This document shows positions 35,841 to 43,958 of a stretch of 64,000 bases of DNA, piece by piece. The notes under the pieces were generated by a model. That model did not search any database, was not told the DNA's origin, and saw only the letters and a list, made by a program, of their open reading frames with translations. Location: the NCBI RefSeq assembly GCF_036226405.1, contig NZ_CP108464.1, forward strand, positions 1 to 64,000, read 5' to 3'. Both the position numbers and the translations under genes were made by a program. This stretch comes from Streptomyces sp. NBC_01260. GTDB taxonomy: Bacteria > Actinomycetota > Actinomycetes > Streptomycetales > Streptomycetaceae. Each line of letters starts with the position of its first letter. Position 1 is the stretch's first letter.

Positions 35841-35957
35841 ACCGGCGGGGGAGAGGTCTCCCTCCTCAGCGGCCGGACTCTGTCCACAGGGCCGCAAATA
35901 GAGGCTCCTCTTGAGGCCGCCGCGATCAGCGGGGCGGCCCGTACGTGAGGAGTCGTC

Positions 35958-36399
35958 ATGCCCGAGAACACCGTCACCGCGCCGCTCGCCCCGATGGAGC
36001 CGGAGGGTGTCGTCGGCGCCTTCGCCTACATCCAGGCGTTGCAGGCCGGCGACATCGATACCGCCTGCGCGGTCGTCGACGGCATGGGCCCGGAGGTGCT
36101 CAAGATGCTCCTGGACGTCGCCGCGCGCATCTTCATCCCGGTCACCGCCGTGGACGACCACGACGGGGAGCCCTGCGCGCATTCCTTCCTGGCGGCGGCG
36201 CTCGGACGGCTTCTGCTGGAGCTCCTGCGACGGCGAGTGCCTGGCCGGTGCGCCGGGCATCGCCCAGACCATCATCCGCTTCACCGAGAACATCCTCACC
36301 GACGACCACGGCAACGTCGCCGATGTCCTCCGGCAGCTGGAGGCCGCGGGGATGAAGCAGGCGATGGAGGCGCACCTGGTGCGCCGGACCACCGCGTAG
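35958..36399 (+). pseudogene. Hypothetical protein, frameshifted
   Basis: ATG 35958 has GAGGAG 7 nt upstream. The first ~90 codons (starting MPENTVTAPLAPMEP) and the last ~55 codons (AQTIIRFTENILTDDHG..., stop at 36399) are both well-biased, but lie in frames that differ by one base, switching near 36220. Together they would make a ~146-residue acidic helical protein of unknown role. A sequencing error is an alternative to a true lesion. Confidence 0.6.
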
Positions 36400-36419
36400 A
36401 GCGCATCCGGGACTGTGGT

Positions 36420-36535
36420 GGTGCGGCGCGCGCCGCACCACCACACCGCACCGCGTATCCGGGGCGCACCACCGCACCGCGTATCCGGTGCGCGCCGCCG
36501 CACCGCGCCGCACCGGGCGCGCGGCGGCGGGCCCT
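36420..36535. repeat. Short GC-rich tandem repeats
   Basis: Units of the form CACCGCACCGCGTATCCGG followed by (G/T)GCGC recur at about 36445, 36472 and in decayed form near 36500, between the frameshifted gene and the iteron-like block. No coding potential seen. Confidence 0.6.
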
Positions 36536-36645
36536 ATATCACAGACCCCCTAGACCGCGACCTGATCGGCGGCCGGGACCTGCTCTGACAAGGGGAAACG
36601 CTCCGCTATCCAACGTGGTCAAGGAGAAACGTGCGCCCGTCCGGA

Positions 36646-36726
36646 CCTGGACAAGGGGTGGGCGGGCTCCCGCCCGAAGCTGGACAAGGGGTGCCGGGTC
36701 GCCCGTCCGGAGCTGGACAAGGGGTG
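36646..36726. repeat. Iteron-like 33-bp repeats
   Basis: (G/C)CTGGACAAGGGGTG occurs at 36646, 36679 and 36712, exactly 33 bp apart, with a partial copy (CTGACAAGGGG) at 36585. Helically phased repeats (about three turns) of this kind are typical of plasmid replication or partition loci. A period divisible by three also permits coding, but neither strand has a supported gene here. Confidence 0.65.
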
Positions 36727-36853
36727 GGCGGTTGGCCGGTGCGCCCGATCCGGGAGGTGCGCTTCGCGTGCGGTGCGGAGCATCGGATGCCGGACATCGT
36801 CCACTCGATGCTGAGCATCGTGGGTTCCACTCGGTGGGCGATGCCCGGCATCG

Positions 36854-37132
36854 TCACCACAGCCAGGCACTGGAGTGCCGCACACGGGACAGGGCGCGGG
36901 CATCGCGGCGCGCGGCCGCGTTGCCGATCCGGCTCTGCCGGGAGCGGGGCCGGCGGGACTCCCCGGCCGCGAGGCGGCGCTTTCCGGCGTCCTGGAGCCG
37001 CCGCCGCTGCTTGTGCAGCTCCAGCTTCTTCGCCGCCTTCGACTTCGGTGTCCGGGGCCGCTTCCAGACCGGCTGCCACCCCGCGGGCTCATCGGGCTCG
37101 GGCTCCTGGTCCTCGTCGAGCGCGGTGGCCAT
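36854..37132 (-). CDS. Small basic protein downstream of relaxase
   Basis: From ATG 37132, 92 residues: MATALDEDQEP, an acidic-Pro stretch, then GWQPVWKRPRTPKSKAAKKL and a long Lys/Arg helix (ELHKQRRRLQDAGKRRLAAG). The good codon bias continues upstream to about 37210 without a start codon (REYPGELPNPQDAL), so the real N-terminus may lie there, with a frameshift near the relaxase stop. Small basic genes of this type follow relaxase genes in Streptomyces linear plasmids. Probably nucleic-acid binding. Confidence 0.45.
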   Translation of the reverse strand: MATALDEDQEPEPDEPAGWQPVWKRPRTPKSKAAKKLELHKQRRRLQDAGKRRLAAGESRRPRSRQSRIGNAAARRDARALSRVRHSSAWLW

Positions 37133-37196
37133 CTCCTGGTGGGCTGCGCGAGCTCGGGCGAGGGCGTCCTGCGGGTTGGGCAGTTCTCCGGGGTAC

Positions 37197-38213
37197 TCAC
37201 GCGACTCCTCCTGTGGGTCGGCCCGGCGTGTGCTGGATGCCGGGCTGCTGGGTGTGCGGCGCCGGGGCGGGCTGTGGGCGGAGGCCGTGAGCGACTTCGC
37301 GTGCCCGCTTGCTGTCCTGGATCGTGGCGGCCAACTGCGCGGCGGCGGCTTCCATGGTCTGGCGGGTCCGCTCCACCGTCTCGACGCCGGTCTCCGGCTC
37401 CAGGAGGCGGCCGCCGTTCGGTCCGGTGCGGAACGGGCGCGGGTGCGAGCTCGAGGTAGCGGGCACGGCGACGGTGCGCGGCCGGGTGCGGGAGCCCAGT
37501 CGCTCCGCACGCCGCGCCGCGTTGACCCGGGCTGCCAGGGCACCGGCAGCGAGGCGGGCCCGCTCGTACGGGGGCGCGGTGCGCTTGCGGGTCAGCGGGC
37601 GCAGCACGGCCTGGTCGTCAGTGTCGCGCGGGTACAGGGCGCGCAGGTCGGCGGTCCTCGTCCGGCCCCGGCCGACGGGGCGGGTGTAGTCGTCGACGGC
37701 CGTCTGCACGATCTGTTCGTCCAGGCCCGGCTGGTGGGGGCGGCCGCGCAGGACGTAGGAGAGGTGGCGGCGGGCTTCGGCAAGCAGGTGGTGGCGTTTG
37801 AACGCCCCGCGCATGACGTACACCACGGCGACGACGTCGACGGCGGCCAGAACCACGTCGACCACCGGCCGTACCCGCGCCCACACCGCCGCGGCGGCTG
37901 CCGCCCGCGCCCGCTCCGCCAGCCGGGAGACGACATCGGCGCCGAACGCGGCGATGGCTGACTCCCGCCATCCCTCGCGCAGCTCGGACAGCGACCGCAG
38001 CACGGTGCGCTTGTGCGGGCGCGTCCGGTCGGCGGCCTGGCAGGCCAGCGCGTGGGCGGCCCGCTCCCCCGGCGTGTGCCCGTGCTTCTTCTCGTACGTG
38101 GCAGTCAGGACGGACATGGCGTCCTCGATCTGCTGGCGGCGGGTCGACTGCCAGCCGATGAGCCGCTGGTCGATACCTGAAATCTCCATGACGGGCCGGC
38201 GGCCGGGCGTCAC
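37197..38213 (-). pseudogene. MobF/TraA-type relaxase, C-terminal fragment
   Basis: About 330 codons corresponding to the C-terminal region of Streptomyces TraA/TrwC-like relaxases: LIGWQSTRRQQIEDAM, a helical segment with TYEKKHGHTPGERAAHAL and QAADRTRPHKR, a hydrophobic helix (VVDVVLAAVDVVAVVYVM) and an Arg/Pro-rich tail. The N-terminal relaxase (HUH, catalytic Tyr) and helicase domains are absent. The fragment begins at EISGIDQ (about 38186), and the DNA just upstream is an integrase core fragment. So conjugation functions have been lost here. Confidence 0.6.
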
Positions 38214-38224
38214 CTCGCGCGGCT

Positions 38225-38460
38225 CCCAGGACCTCCTTCACCGCGCCGGCTGCGAACTCCAGACCGCGGTCGATCCGTACGAGCTCGGGCACCGCGCCGA
38301 ACGGCGAGACGTCGCTCTCGTGGGTGAGCGCCATGCGCATCGCGGTGAGGACCGTGCCGGAGGTCGGGGCGGTGGCGATGGCCCAGCCGCGCAGGGCCCG
38401 GGTGCCGTCGTCCACCACGGTGGTCGGGGTTCCCCATGGCACCCCGGGCCCGTTCGGCAT
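38225..38460 (-). pseudogene. DDE (rve) transposase/integrase core fragment
   Basis: A minus-strand frame with [15 protein letters not shown], a central [13 protein letters not shown] and [17 protein letters not shown]. The two Asp-containing strands of an rve integrase core (as in Mu- or IS481-like enzymes) are present; the third acidic residue and both ends are missing. It abuts the relaxase fragment, showing a recombination junction near 38220. Confidence 0.6.
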
Positions 38461-38544
38461 TCACCGCCCAGAGGCGGAGACGGACGATCCGCCGCAGGAC
38501 GCGTACGCGGCTGCTGTTCCCGCCCCACGCGACGGGCGCGGCCG

Positions 38545-38781
38545 GTGAGCGGAATCTGGCGGCAGGTCCTGGCCGCGTACACCACCGACCAGCATGACGA
38601 GCGCGACCGCGAGCAGCTGCTCGCCCTGGGCGCCGCCGAACTCGCCCACGCCCGCAGCAGCGAGGGCAGTCCCGCCACCGCCGAGGACGTCCAGCACATC
38701 GCGCTCCAGGAATTCGGTCTCCTGCTCGGCATCACCCAGGCCCGCACCGCGCTGCGCGAACGCCGTACCCGCCACGGGTAA
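38545..38781 (+). CDS. Small helical hypothetical protein
   Basis: 78 residues from GTG 38545. Charged and helical ([20 protein letters not shown]), ending RERRTRHG. No ribosome site stands out. Similar small proteins are found in Streptomyces plasmids; function unknown. It probably forms a transcription unit with the next small gene. Confidence 0.5.
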   Translation: MSGIWRQVLAAYTTDQHDERDREQLLALGAAELAHARSSEGSPATAEDVQHIALQEFGLLLGITQARTALRERRTRHG

Positions 38782-38810
38782 CCGTCGCGGCGGTCGGGCG
38801 TTAGAACGGT

Positions 38811-38999
38811 GTGACCAAGACGACGACGCGGCCCGCCACTCAGATCAGCGACCGCGCCGCACCGCCGCCTCCCGCTCCGCCAGGTGAGCCGATCTTCGCG
38901 GCGCTGGCCGCGCACTGGATGGCGGCGGGGCGTGTCGTGCCCGGTCAGGTGGACCGGGAGTGGGTCATGCTGGCAGGCAGCCCGTGGCCCCTGCGATAG
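38811..38999 (+). CDS. Small hypothetical protein
   Basis: 62 residues from GTG 38811: a Thr/Pro-rich N-terminus and then PIFAALAAHWMAAGRVVPGQ and DREWVMLAGSPWP. The W-x-x-A-G-R-x-V-P-G pattern recurs in small actinobacterial accessory proteins, but no function is known. Followed 80 nt later by a strong terminator. Confidence 0.5.
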   Translation: MTKTTTRPATQISDRAAPPPPAPPGEPIFAALAAHWMAAGRVVPGQVDREWVMLAGSPWPLR

Positions 39000-39081
39000 A
39001 GACCAGTGTGGTGCGGTGGTCGCCCCACGGCCCGCACCCGCTGCACCCGGCCGGCAGCCTCGGAGTCTGTCCGGTCACCGA

Positions 39082-39129
39082 GGCTGCCGGACCGGCCGGT
39101 CACGTTGGGCCCCTTCCGGTCCGGCAGCC
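39082..39129. terminator. Strong hairpin terminator between convergent genes
   Basis: Perfect 14-bp inverted repeat (GGCTGCCGGACCGG at 39082-39095, complement at 39116-39129) with a 20-nt loop, placed between the small plus-strand gene ending 38999 and the minus-strand MerR gene ending 39333. Confidence 0.75.
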
Positions 39130-39332
39130 CCACCCTCGTCACAGCGTTTTCACGGGCCTCCCAGACGATTGCGGGCCGCGGCTCCGGTCAACCGCCCCAG
39201 CCGCGCCTGCGTCTTCTTGCCGGCATCGCGCGGCGCAACGCCGATGCTTCGACGGCCCTGTCGACCGGGACGCCGAGGCGTTCCGGTCGACGTGCATGAA
39301 AGGAGGCGACGAAGTGGCCGATGCCAGGCGTC

Positions 39333-39671
39333 TCAGGGCACGGCCGTGGGATTCGCCGATTCGGCGGCGCGGCGGTGTTCGGCATTGATGCGCTGGGCCT
39401 CTTCGAGCTGGTCTTCGAGGATGACGATGCGGCAGGCGGCCTCGATGGGGGTCCCGTTGTCGACGAGCTCACGCGCTCGGGCCGCGATGCGCAGCTGGTA
39501 GCGGGAGTAACGGCGGTGCCCGCCAGCGGAACGGAGCGGGGTGATGAGGCGGGCTTCGCCAATCGCGCGGAGGAAGCCCTGGGTAGTACCGAGCATGTCG
39601 GCGGCCCGGCCCATGGTGTAGGCGGGGTAGTCGTCGTCATCGAGACGGCCGAACGAGTCGTCTGCTGTCAT
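39333..39671 (-). CDS. MerR-family transcriptional regulator
   Basis: 112 residues from ATG 39671 with AGAGAGG 5 nt upstream. MerR-type winged helix: YTMGRAADMLGTTQGFLRAI, LITPLRSAGGHRRYSRYQL, then a helix bundle (ARARELVDNGTPIEAACRIV) and a coiled-coil-like dimerisation helix (LEDQLEEAQRINAEH). No effector domain follows, so it probably acts as a simple DNA-binding dimer. Such short MerR proteins are common in Streptomyces, often near cold-shock genes, which are not seen here. Confidence 0.82.
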   Translation of the reverse strand: MTADDSFGRLDDDDYPAYTMGRAADMLGTTQGFLRAIGEARLITPLRSAGGHRRYSRYQLRIAARARELVDNGTPIEAACRIVILEDQLEEAQRINAEHRRAAESANPTAVP

Positions 39672-40440
39672 TGCACCTCTCTGTGAAACACGCTGGAGGG
39701 GCCCTGGTGCCATTGGCACCAGGGCCCCGAAGGAACTGCTACACCATCTGCCGGCCCTGGAACTGCGCCGGCCTTCTGTTTCCGCTGGCCCGACCTGAGT
39801 TCTGTCGGGGATGCGGGGATCGCGGTTGCTTGACCGGAGACCACCTCACTATCGATGTCCTGCGGTACCCGGGCTCAGCGATTCCGCCCGGGCGATCCTG
39901 ATGGCGCCTGGCTCCTCCGTTCTTCCCTCTTGATCAACTACTGCTTTGCACTGCTGGTGATGCGAACTGCTGGTGACCTGAACAAGCGCCACTCTCCGGC
40001 AGCCAGCCCCGTCGCCCGTCCTGCGTCTTCTCTGGCTTAGAACCCCACTGCCGAACCTCCCGGCACGCGCGTCCGCAGCCGACGCCTTTACCGAGGAACC
40101 ACTGACAACCGCACTGCGGTCCTGCGAACTGCACATTCGGGTACTGCCACCGCGTTCGCCGCGGCCCTGCTCACGGCGGCCCCTGAACCTGCGGGCCACC
40201 CGGTCCGGCCGTCAGTCCCGTCGCCGTCCTGCAACAACCCTGGCTTCGAAACTCCACCACCGCACCGTCCTGCTACCTGCAACTGCGTGCTGCTGCCCGC
40301 CAGTTCGTCTCTGCCGGGCCTCGCTGATCTCGGCTACGAGAGAAACCATAACCACGCTGCCACCCAATGTCTACTCCGACCGACATAGATTTCCATGTGC
40401 TCGACAGCGAGATAATCGGACCTTGCCGGTTGAGGGAGGC
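39672..40440. other. Long intergenic stretch with diverged direct repeats
   Basis: About 770 bp upstream of the merR gene without a supported gene. It contains a diverged direct repeat: CCCGTCGCCCGTCCTGC then CTGGCTT at 40008-40040, and CCCGTCGCCGTCCTGC then CTGGCTT at 40214-40245, about 205 bp apart. Codon bias is absent in all frames. Confidence 0.4.
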
Positions 40441-40441
40441 G

Positions 40442-40647
40442 GGCGCTGTCACGTTGTTGGGTGTGTGAGTGCCTGATGGTGTGTCGGGTGTGGCGGGGGG
40501 TTGGGTTCCGGCTCCGTGCTCAGGCCGCGGCGGGCAGGTCGGCGACGCCGGTGACCTGGTCCCAGATGGCGAAGCGGGTGGTCATCTCGGTGCGGTATTC
40601 GGGGGCGGTCATCAGGTGGCGGTGGGGTCGGAAGTGGGGTGAGATGC
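40442..40647 (-). mobile_element. Inverted partial copy of the IS6 right end
   Basis: These ~206 bp are the reverse complement of 41309-41514, with only a few mismatches. They include the IS6 terminal repeat (GGCGCTGTCACGTTGTTGGG) and the last ~25 transposase codons. It abuts the left end of the complete IS6 copy, giving long inverted repeats about 660 bp apart. Confidence 0.85.
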
Positions 40648-40649
40648 CC

Positions 40650-41514
40650 GGCACTGTCACGTTGACTGACCGGGTGGGATGATCTTCTGGTTGGTCATGC
40701 TGGGAGGGGGCGTCCGTGGACAGCGCATCGCCGTCGTACAAGGGGCACCGGTACCCGGTCGAGGTCATTGCCCACTGTGTGTGGCTGTACCACCGCTTCC
40801 CGCTGTCGTTCCGCGAGGTCGAGGAGCTGATGCTCGAGCGTGGCGTGGTCGTCTCCCACGAGACGGTCCGCCGCTGGTGTGCGAAGTTCGGGCAGGCCCA
40901 CGCCAACGGCCTGCGCCGCCGCCGGCCCCGGCCCGGGGACAAGTGGCACTTGGACGAGGTCTTCGTGAAGATCAACGGAGAGCAGAAGTACCTGTGGCGG
41001 GCCGTCGACGCCGACGGCAACGTGCTCGACATCCTGGTCCAGTCCCGCCGGGACAAGGCCGCGGCCCCGGCGCTTCTTCCGCAAACTGCTCAAGAGAACC
41101 TGCTCGGTGCCGAGGGTGATCGTCACCGACAAGCTCCGCTCCTACGGCGCGGCCCACCGCGAGGTCATGCCCTCCGTCGAGCACCGCGCCCACAAGGGCC
41201 TCAACAACCGGGCCGAGAACAGCCACCAGCCCACCCGGCAGCGCGAACGCGCCACGAAAGGCTTCCGTAGCGTCGGCGGAGCCCAGCAGTTCCTGTCCGC
41301 GTTCAGCGGCATCTCACCCCACTACCGACCCCACCGCCACCTGATGACCGCCCCCGAATACCGCACCGAGATGACCACCCGCTTCGCCATCTGAGACCAG
41401 GCCACCGGCGTCGCCGACCTGCCCGCCGCGGCCTGAGCACGGAGCCGGAACCCAACCCCCCGCCACACCCGACACACCATCAGGCACTCACACACCCAAC
41501 AACGTGACAGCGCC
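40650..41514 (+). mobile_element. IS6-family element
   Basis: 865 bp, bounded by GGCACTGTCACGTTG at 40650 and the inverse of GGCGCTGTCACGTTG at 41514, as in IS6-family elements of this size. Its transposase is frameshifted. IS6 elements move by replicative cointegration, which can leave inverted partial copies such as the one on its left. Confidence 0.85.
40716..41394 (+). pseudogene. IS6-family transposase, frameshifted
   Basis: Frame one gives HRYPVEVIAHCVWLYHRF, SHETVRRWC, and the first Asp in WHLDEVFVKI. Near 41070 an extra base (a CCCC run) shifts the frame; frame two then gives VIVTDKLRSYGAA (second Asp) and NRAENSHQP (Glu), ending in RPHRHLM..TTRFAI at 41394. All catalytic residues survive, so only a one-base change separates it from an active enzyme. 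Confidence 0.88.
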
Positions 41515-41705
41515 CCTCGGCGCTCCGTCGCGAGCAGCACAGCGGTCGGCCTGCCGGAGAGGAGACAGCCGCCGAAGAGTCCTGCGACTCGGTGTGCGGC
41601 CCCGGTCTGCTGCGGCGGATAACCGCAGACAAGTGAGCAACAACCCGCGTTGAGCCAGCGGCGGGGCGACGACCCCGCCGCCGGCCCCGTACCTACGGTG
41701 GATAC

Positions 41706-42266
41706 ATGCGTATACGTCAATTCCTGCCGATCTACCTCGCAACGATCGCTCTGCTCGCCGGCTGTGCCGAAGCGAACAAGGAGCCGAACGGCGCAACGGA
41801 CCGGTCGTCGGCGCCCGCCGACCGGCAGAGCAAGCCGCCGGGTGACGGCAGCCGTGCCTGGGAGCCGGACGACGCGCTGCAACGGGCAGAGCGGGCTCTG
41901 AGATCGGCCTCCGACAGCGACGCGCGTCCGGAACTCGTCCACACCGCTAGCGCGTTCGTCGCGAGCGGCCTGGACAGGAAGCAGAAGACGCCCGGCGACC
42001 GGCCGTACCTCCTCAGCATCACCTGTGACACAGACGGGATCGGGGAACTCACCCTCACCCTGTCGCGAGGCGATCAGGAGCAGGCGTACGGAATCGAGTG
42101 CGGGGACCGGGAGGCCGACCAGTTCAACATCCCCGCGGGTAAGCCGTTCACCGCACGGGTCGACCCGGTCAAGAACGGCACCGGCCTGATCCTGTGGCGC
42201 CTGGACACCATCGCCCGGGATGTGGTGGACGGGTGTGACGACGACATCGATGGTTGTGACAGCTGA
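41706..42266 (+). CDS. Putative lipoprotein
   Basis: 186 residues. The signal peptide (RIRQFLPIYLATIALLAGC) has a lipobox LLAGC with Cys at 20. Mature part is polar, with Asp/Arg-rich residues 25-75, and a C-terminal ~100-residue beta-rich domain that ends with two closely spaced cysteines (VVDGCDDDIDGCDS). Similar Streptomyces lipoproteins have no assigned function. The ribosome site is weak (ACGGTGGA). The ~190 nt upstream follow the IS6 end. Confidence 0.65.
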   Translation: MRIRQFLPIYLATIALLAGCAEANKEPNGATDRSSAPADRQSKPPGDGSRAWEPDDALQRAERALRSASDSDARPELVHTASAFVASGLDRKQKTPGDRPYLLSITCDTDGIGELTLTLSRGDQEQAYGIECGDREADQFNIPAGKPFTARVDPVKNGTGLILWRLDTIARDVVDGCDDDIDGCDS

Positions 42267-42459
42267 GCGGTGGACGTTCTTTGAGCAACGGTGGCGGAGC
42301 AACCTGGGTTCTGTGCGGCCACGATCCGCACCCACGTGGCGTACCGGGCACGCGCGGTCCGGTGTCGCCGCCCGAAGCGCCCGAGGGGTCTCCGGTGCCC
42401 GACACTCGGGGGCGGAGGGCCATCAGCGAGGGTCCTTCCACCTGCTGGTGTCGACCAGG

Positions 42460-42768
42460 AGTTGAACGCTCCCACGCAACGAGGAAGCTCCTGGTAGACG
42501 GGTTCTCGACCAAGATCGCCCGCACCGCCAGGAGCTCCGCGTACTCGTGCACCCGTCGTCGATCAATCTGTCCAGCCGTTCCCTGCGCTACTCGACCAGC
42601 CAACTCGCTACCCGGAGGCGGGAGGCCGGTACGCGATGGCAGCGCCTCGGTGCCGGTCGTCAGGCTCTGCTCGCACTGGCTCATCTGCGGTGCGACGACA
42701 CCTACGCCAAGCTCGCCGCCGGGTTCGGCATCGGCATCGCGACCGTCTGCCGTTCTCGATGCGCCAGC
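42460..42768 (+). mobile_element. IS5-like transposase N-terminal fragment
   Basis: Encodes RWQRLGAGRQALLALAHLR and CDDTYAKLAAGFGIGIATVCR, the HTH_Tnp_4 region at the start of DDE_4-type IS transposases, preceded by an SSINLSSRSLRYSTSQL lead. It stops abruptly before any catalytic residue. A small remnant. Confidence 0.65.
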
Positions 42769-42821
42769 TGAGCTTCGCGGTGCGCACGAGGACGGGCAAC
42801 GTGGTGGTTGCGGGGTGGAGT

Positions 42822-43165
42822 GACCCCCGAAATTCCGACACCTGGACGCTGGATGTTTCGTCATCCAGGGGAAGTGATCCAAGGTGGCAAAGCGGAAGAA
42901 CTCCCCGAAGAGTTCGAGCGGGACGCGGTGGACCTGGTGGGTTCCTCTCCGGACCGTTCCCTCACCGACATCGCTCACAGCCTGGGGATCCATCTGGAGA
43001 CCCTGCGCAAGTGGGTCCGGGAGGACCGGACCCGTGTCCAGGCGGCGGACGGCGGGGGTGACGCCGGCATGACCTCTGACGCGAAGGAAGAGCTCAAGCG
43101 CCTGCGGCGGGAGAACGCCCGGCTGAAGGAGGACAACGAGATCCTCCGGAAAGCCGCCGCCTATA
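42822..43165 (+). mobile_element. IS3-family orfA fragment
   Basis: Starts with an IS3-like end (TGACCCCCGAAATTCCGACA at about 42820). OrfA is recognisable: MAKRKNSPK, then after a one-base shift FERDAVDLV, LTDIAHSLGIHLETLRKWV and the leucine-zipper helix EELKRLRRENARLKEDNEIL. OrfB, the catalytic part, is missing; sequence changes near 43165. Confidence 0.75.
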
Positions 43166-43194
43166 TGAAGGTGAAGGCGGCGGGTGCGGTGGCC

Positions 43195-43392
43195 CGCAAG
43201 AAGCTGGGCATGCGCTACCGGATGGCCGTGGTCCCGCTGGACCCGGCTCCGGTGCGCGGCAGCCACGGCAGGCTGCCGGAGCGGCCCGAGGACGGTCCCG
43301 TACTCCTGTGCTCGCGCCCCGGCGAGGTGAGCGGAACGCTCCCCGCCACGGAGGTCAAGTCGCTGCTGCTGCGACTCGCGGGGCTCACCTGA
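43195..43392 (+). pseudogene. C-terminus of an alkaline phosphatase-superfamily phosphodiesterase
   Basis: After the IS3 fragment the frame reads YRMAVVPLDPAPVRGSHGR, LPERPEDGPVLLCSRP and ends TEVKSLLLRLAGLT. This resembles the C-terminal strand-helix of nucleotide pyrophosphatase/phosphodiesterase proteins (RGSHGRLP-x-x-x-x-DGPVLLCS). Only ~65 codons remain; the metal-binding domain is gone, replaced by IS3 DNA. Confidence 0.45.
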
Positions 43393-43891
43393 GGTTGTCG
43401 AGAGCGCTACGGAGCGTGTCGATGCGCCAGCCCCCGTCCGCCTCGCGGCGCAGGTGAAAGCGGTAGGCCCCGGAGACGGCCAGTGAGGAGGTGGCATCCT
43501 GGATGCGCAGCTGGATCATGTAGGCATGCGCGGTCGCCTCGTCGCCGGACAGGTCGATCACGTGGTTGCTGAACAGGTGGCGCCGCTGGTCGCCCTGCTG
43601 GGGCCAGAGCGCCGCTTCGGCCGCCGCGATGGTCTCGGCGCCCCGGTGCAGCGGGGTCTCGATCTCTCCCATGACCGTGGCCTGCCAGGTGGCGTCGGCG
43701 GTGAAGCACTCGGCGAGGGCGGCCTGGTCGCGCTCGTCGTAGGCCCAGCCGTAGCGGGCGATGCGCTCGGTGATCAGCAGACGGTCCAGGGTCGGACCGC
43801 CGTGCTCGCCACTCGGGGGGCGCGGCGGAGTGAGAGCGAGAATCCCGGCGGCGGTGCCCCAGCCGGGGGTGGGGCGGGCAGTGGTGTCCAT
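43385..43891 (-). CDS. SnoaL-like (NTF2-fold) protein
   Basis: 168 residues from ATG 43891 with AGGGAG upstream. SnoaL-type cone fold: an N-terminal helix (LDRLLITERIARYGWAYDER), AECFTADATWQA, AIDLSGDEATAHAYM-like strands and a C-terminal GGWRID strand. NTF2-fold proteins bind or convert small hydrophobic ligands. It lies downstream of an ECF41 sigma factor, which itself ends in a SnoaL domain; the intervening terminator suggests separate transcription. Ligand unknown. Confidence 0.8.
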   Translation of the reverse strand: MDTTARPTPGWGTAAGILALTPPRPPSGEHGGPTLDRLLITERIARYGWAYDERDQAALAECFTADATWQATVMGEIETPLHRGAETIAAAEAALWPQQGDQRRHLFSNHVIDLSGDEATAHAYMIQLRIQDATSSLAVSGAYRFHLRREADGGWRIDTLRSALDNLR

Positions 43892-43916
43892 GACACTCCC
43901 TGTCTGGATATGGACC

Positions 43917-43944
43917 GGTCCGGGCGGTAGGCACCGCCCGGACC
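43917..43944 (-). terminator. Hairpin terminator after the sigma factor gene
   Basis: Perfect 12-bp inverted repeat GGTCCGGGCGGT / ACCGCCCGGACC with a 4-nt AGGC loop, 15 nt past the sigma gene stop and just before the SnoaL gene start. It could also be an operator for the SnoaL gene. Confidence 0.7.
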
Positions 43945-43958
43945 AGTCATGACGCCTG

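Noticed and set aside
36646..36726. 33-bp repeats as an 11-residue coding repeat
   Set aside because: No frame on either strand over this block has a plausible start or consistent bias; kept as non-coding iteron-like repeats.
36400..37961. Continuation of the 35958 frame through 37961
   Set aside because: After about 36220 the codon bias is lost and the frame runs through repeats and antisense to the relaxase fragment; the natural ending is the other frame at 36399.
41322..42335. 337-codon minus-strand frame over the IS6 end and lipoprotein gene
   Set aside because: It reads the IS6 transposase end backwards and the lipoprotein gene antisense; no start site or family match.
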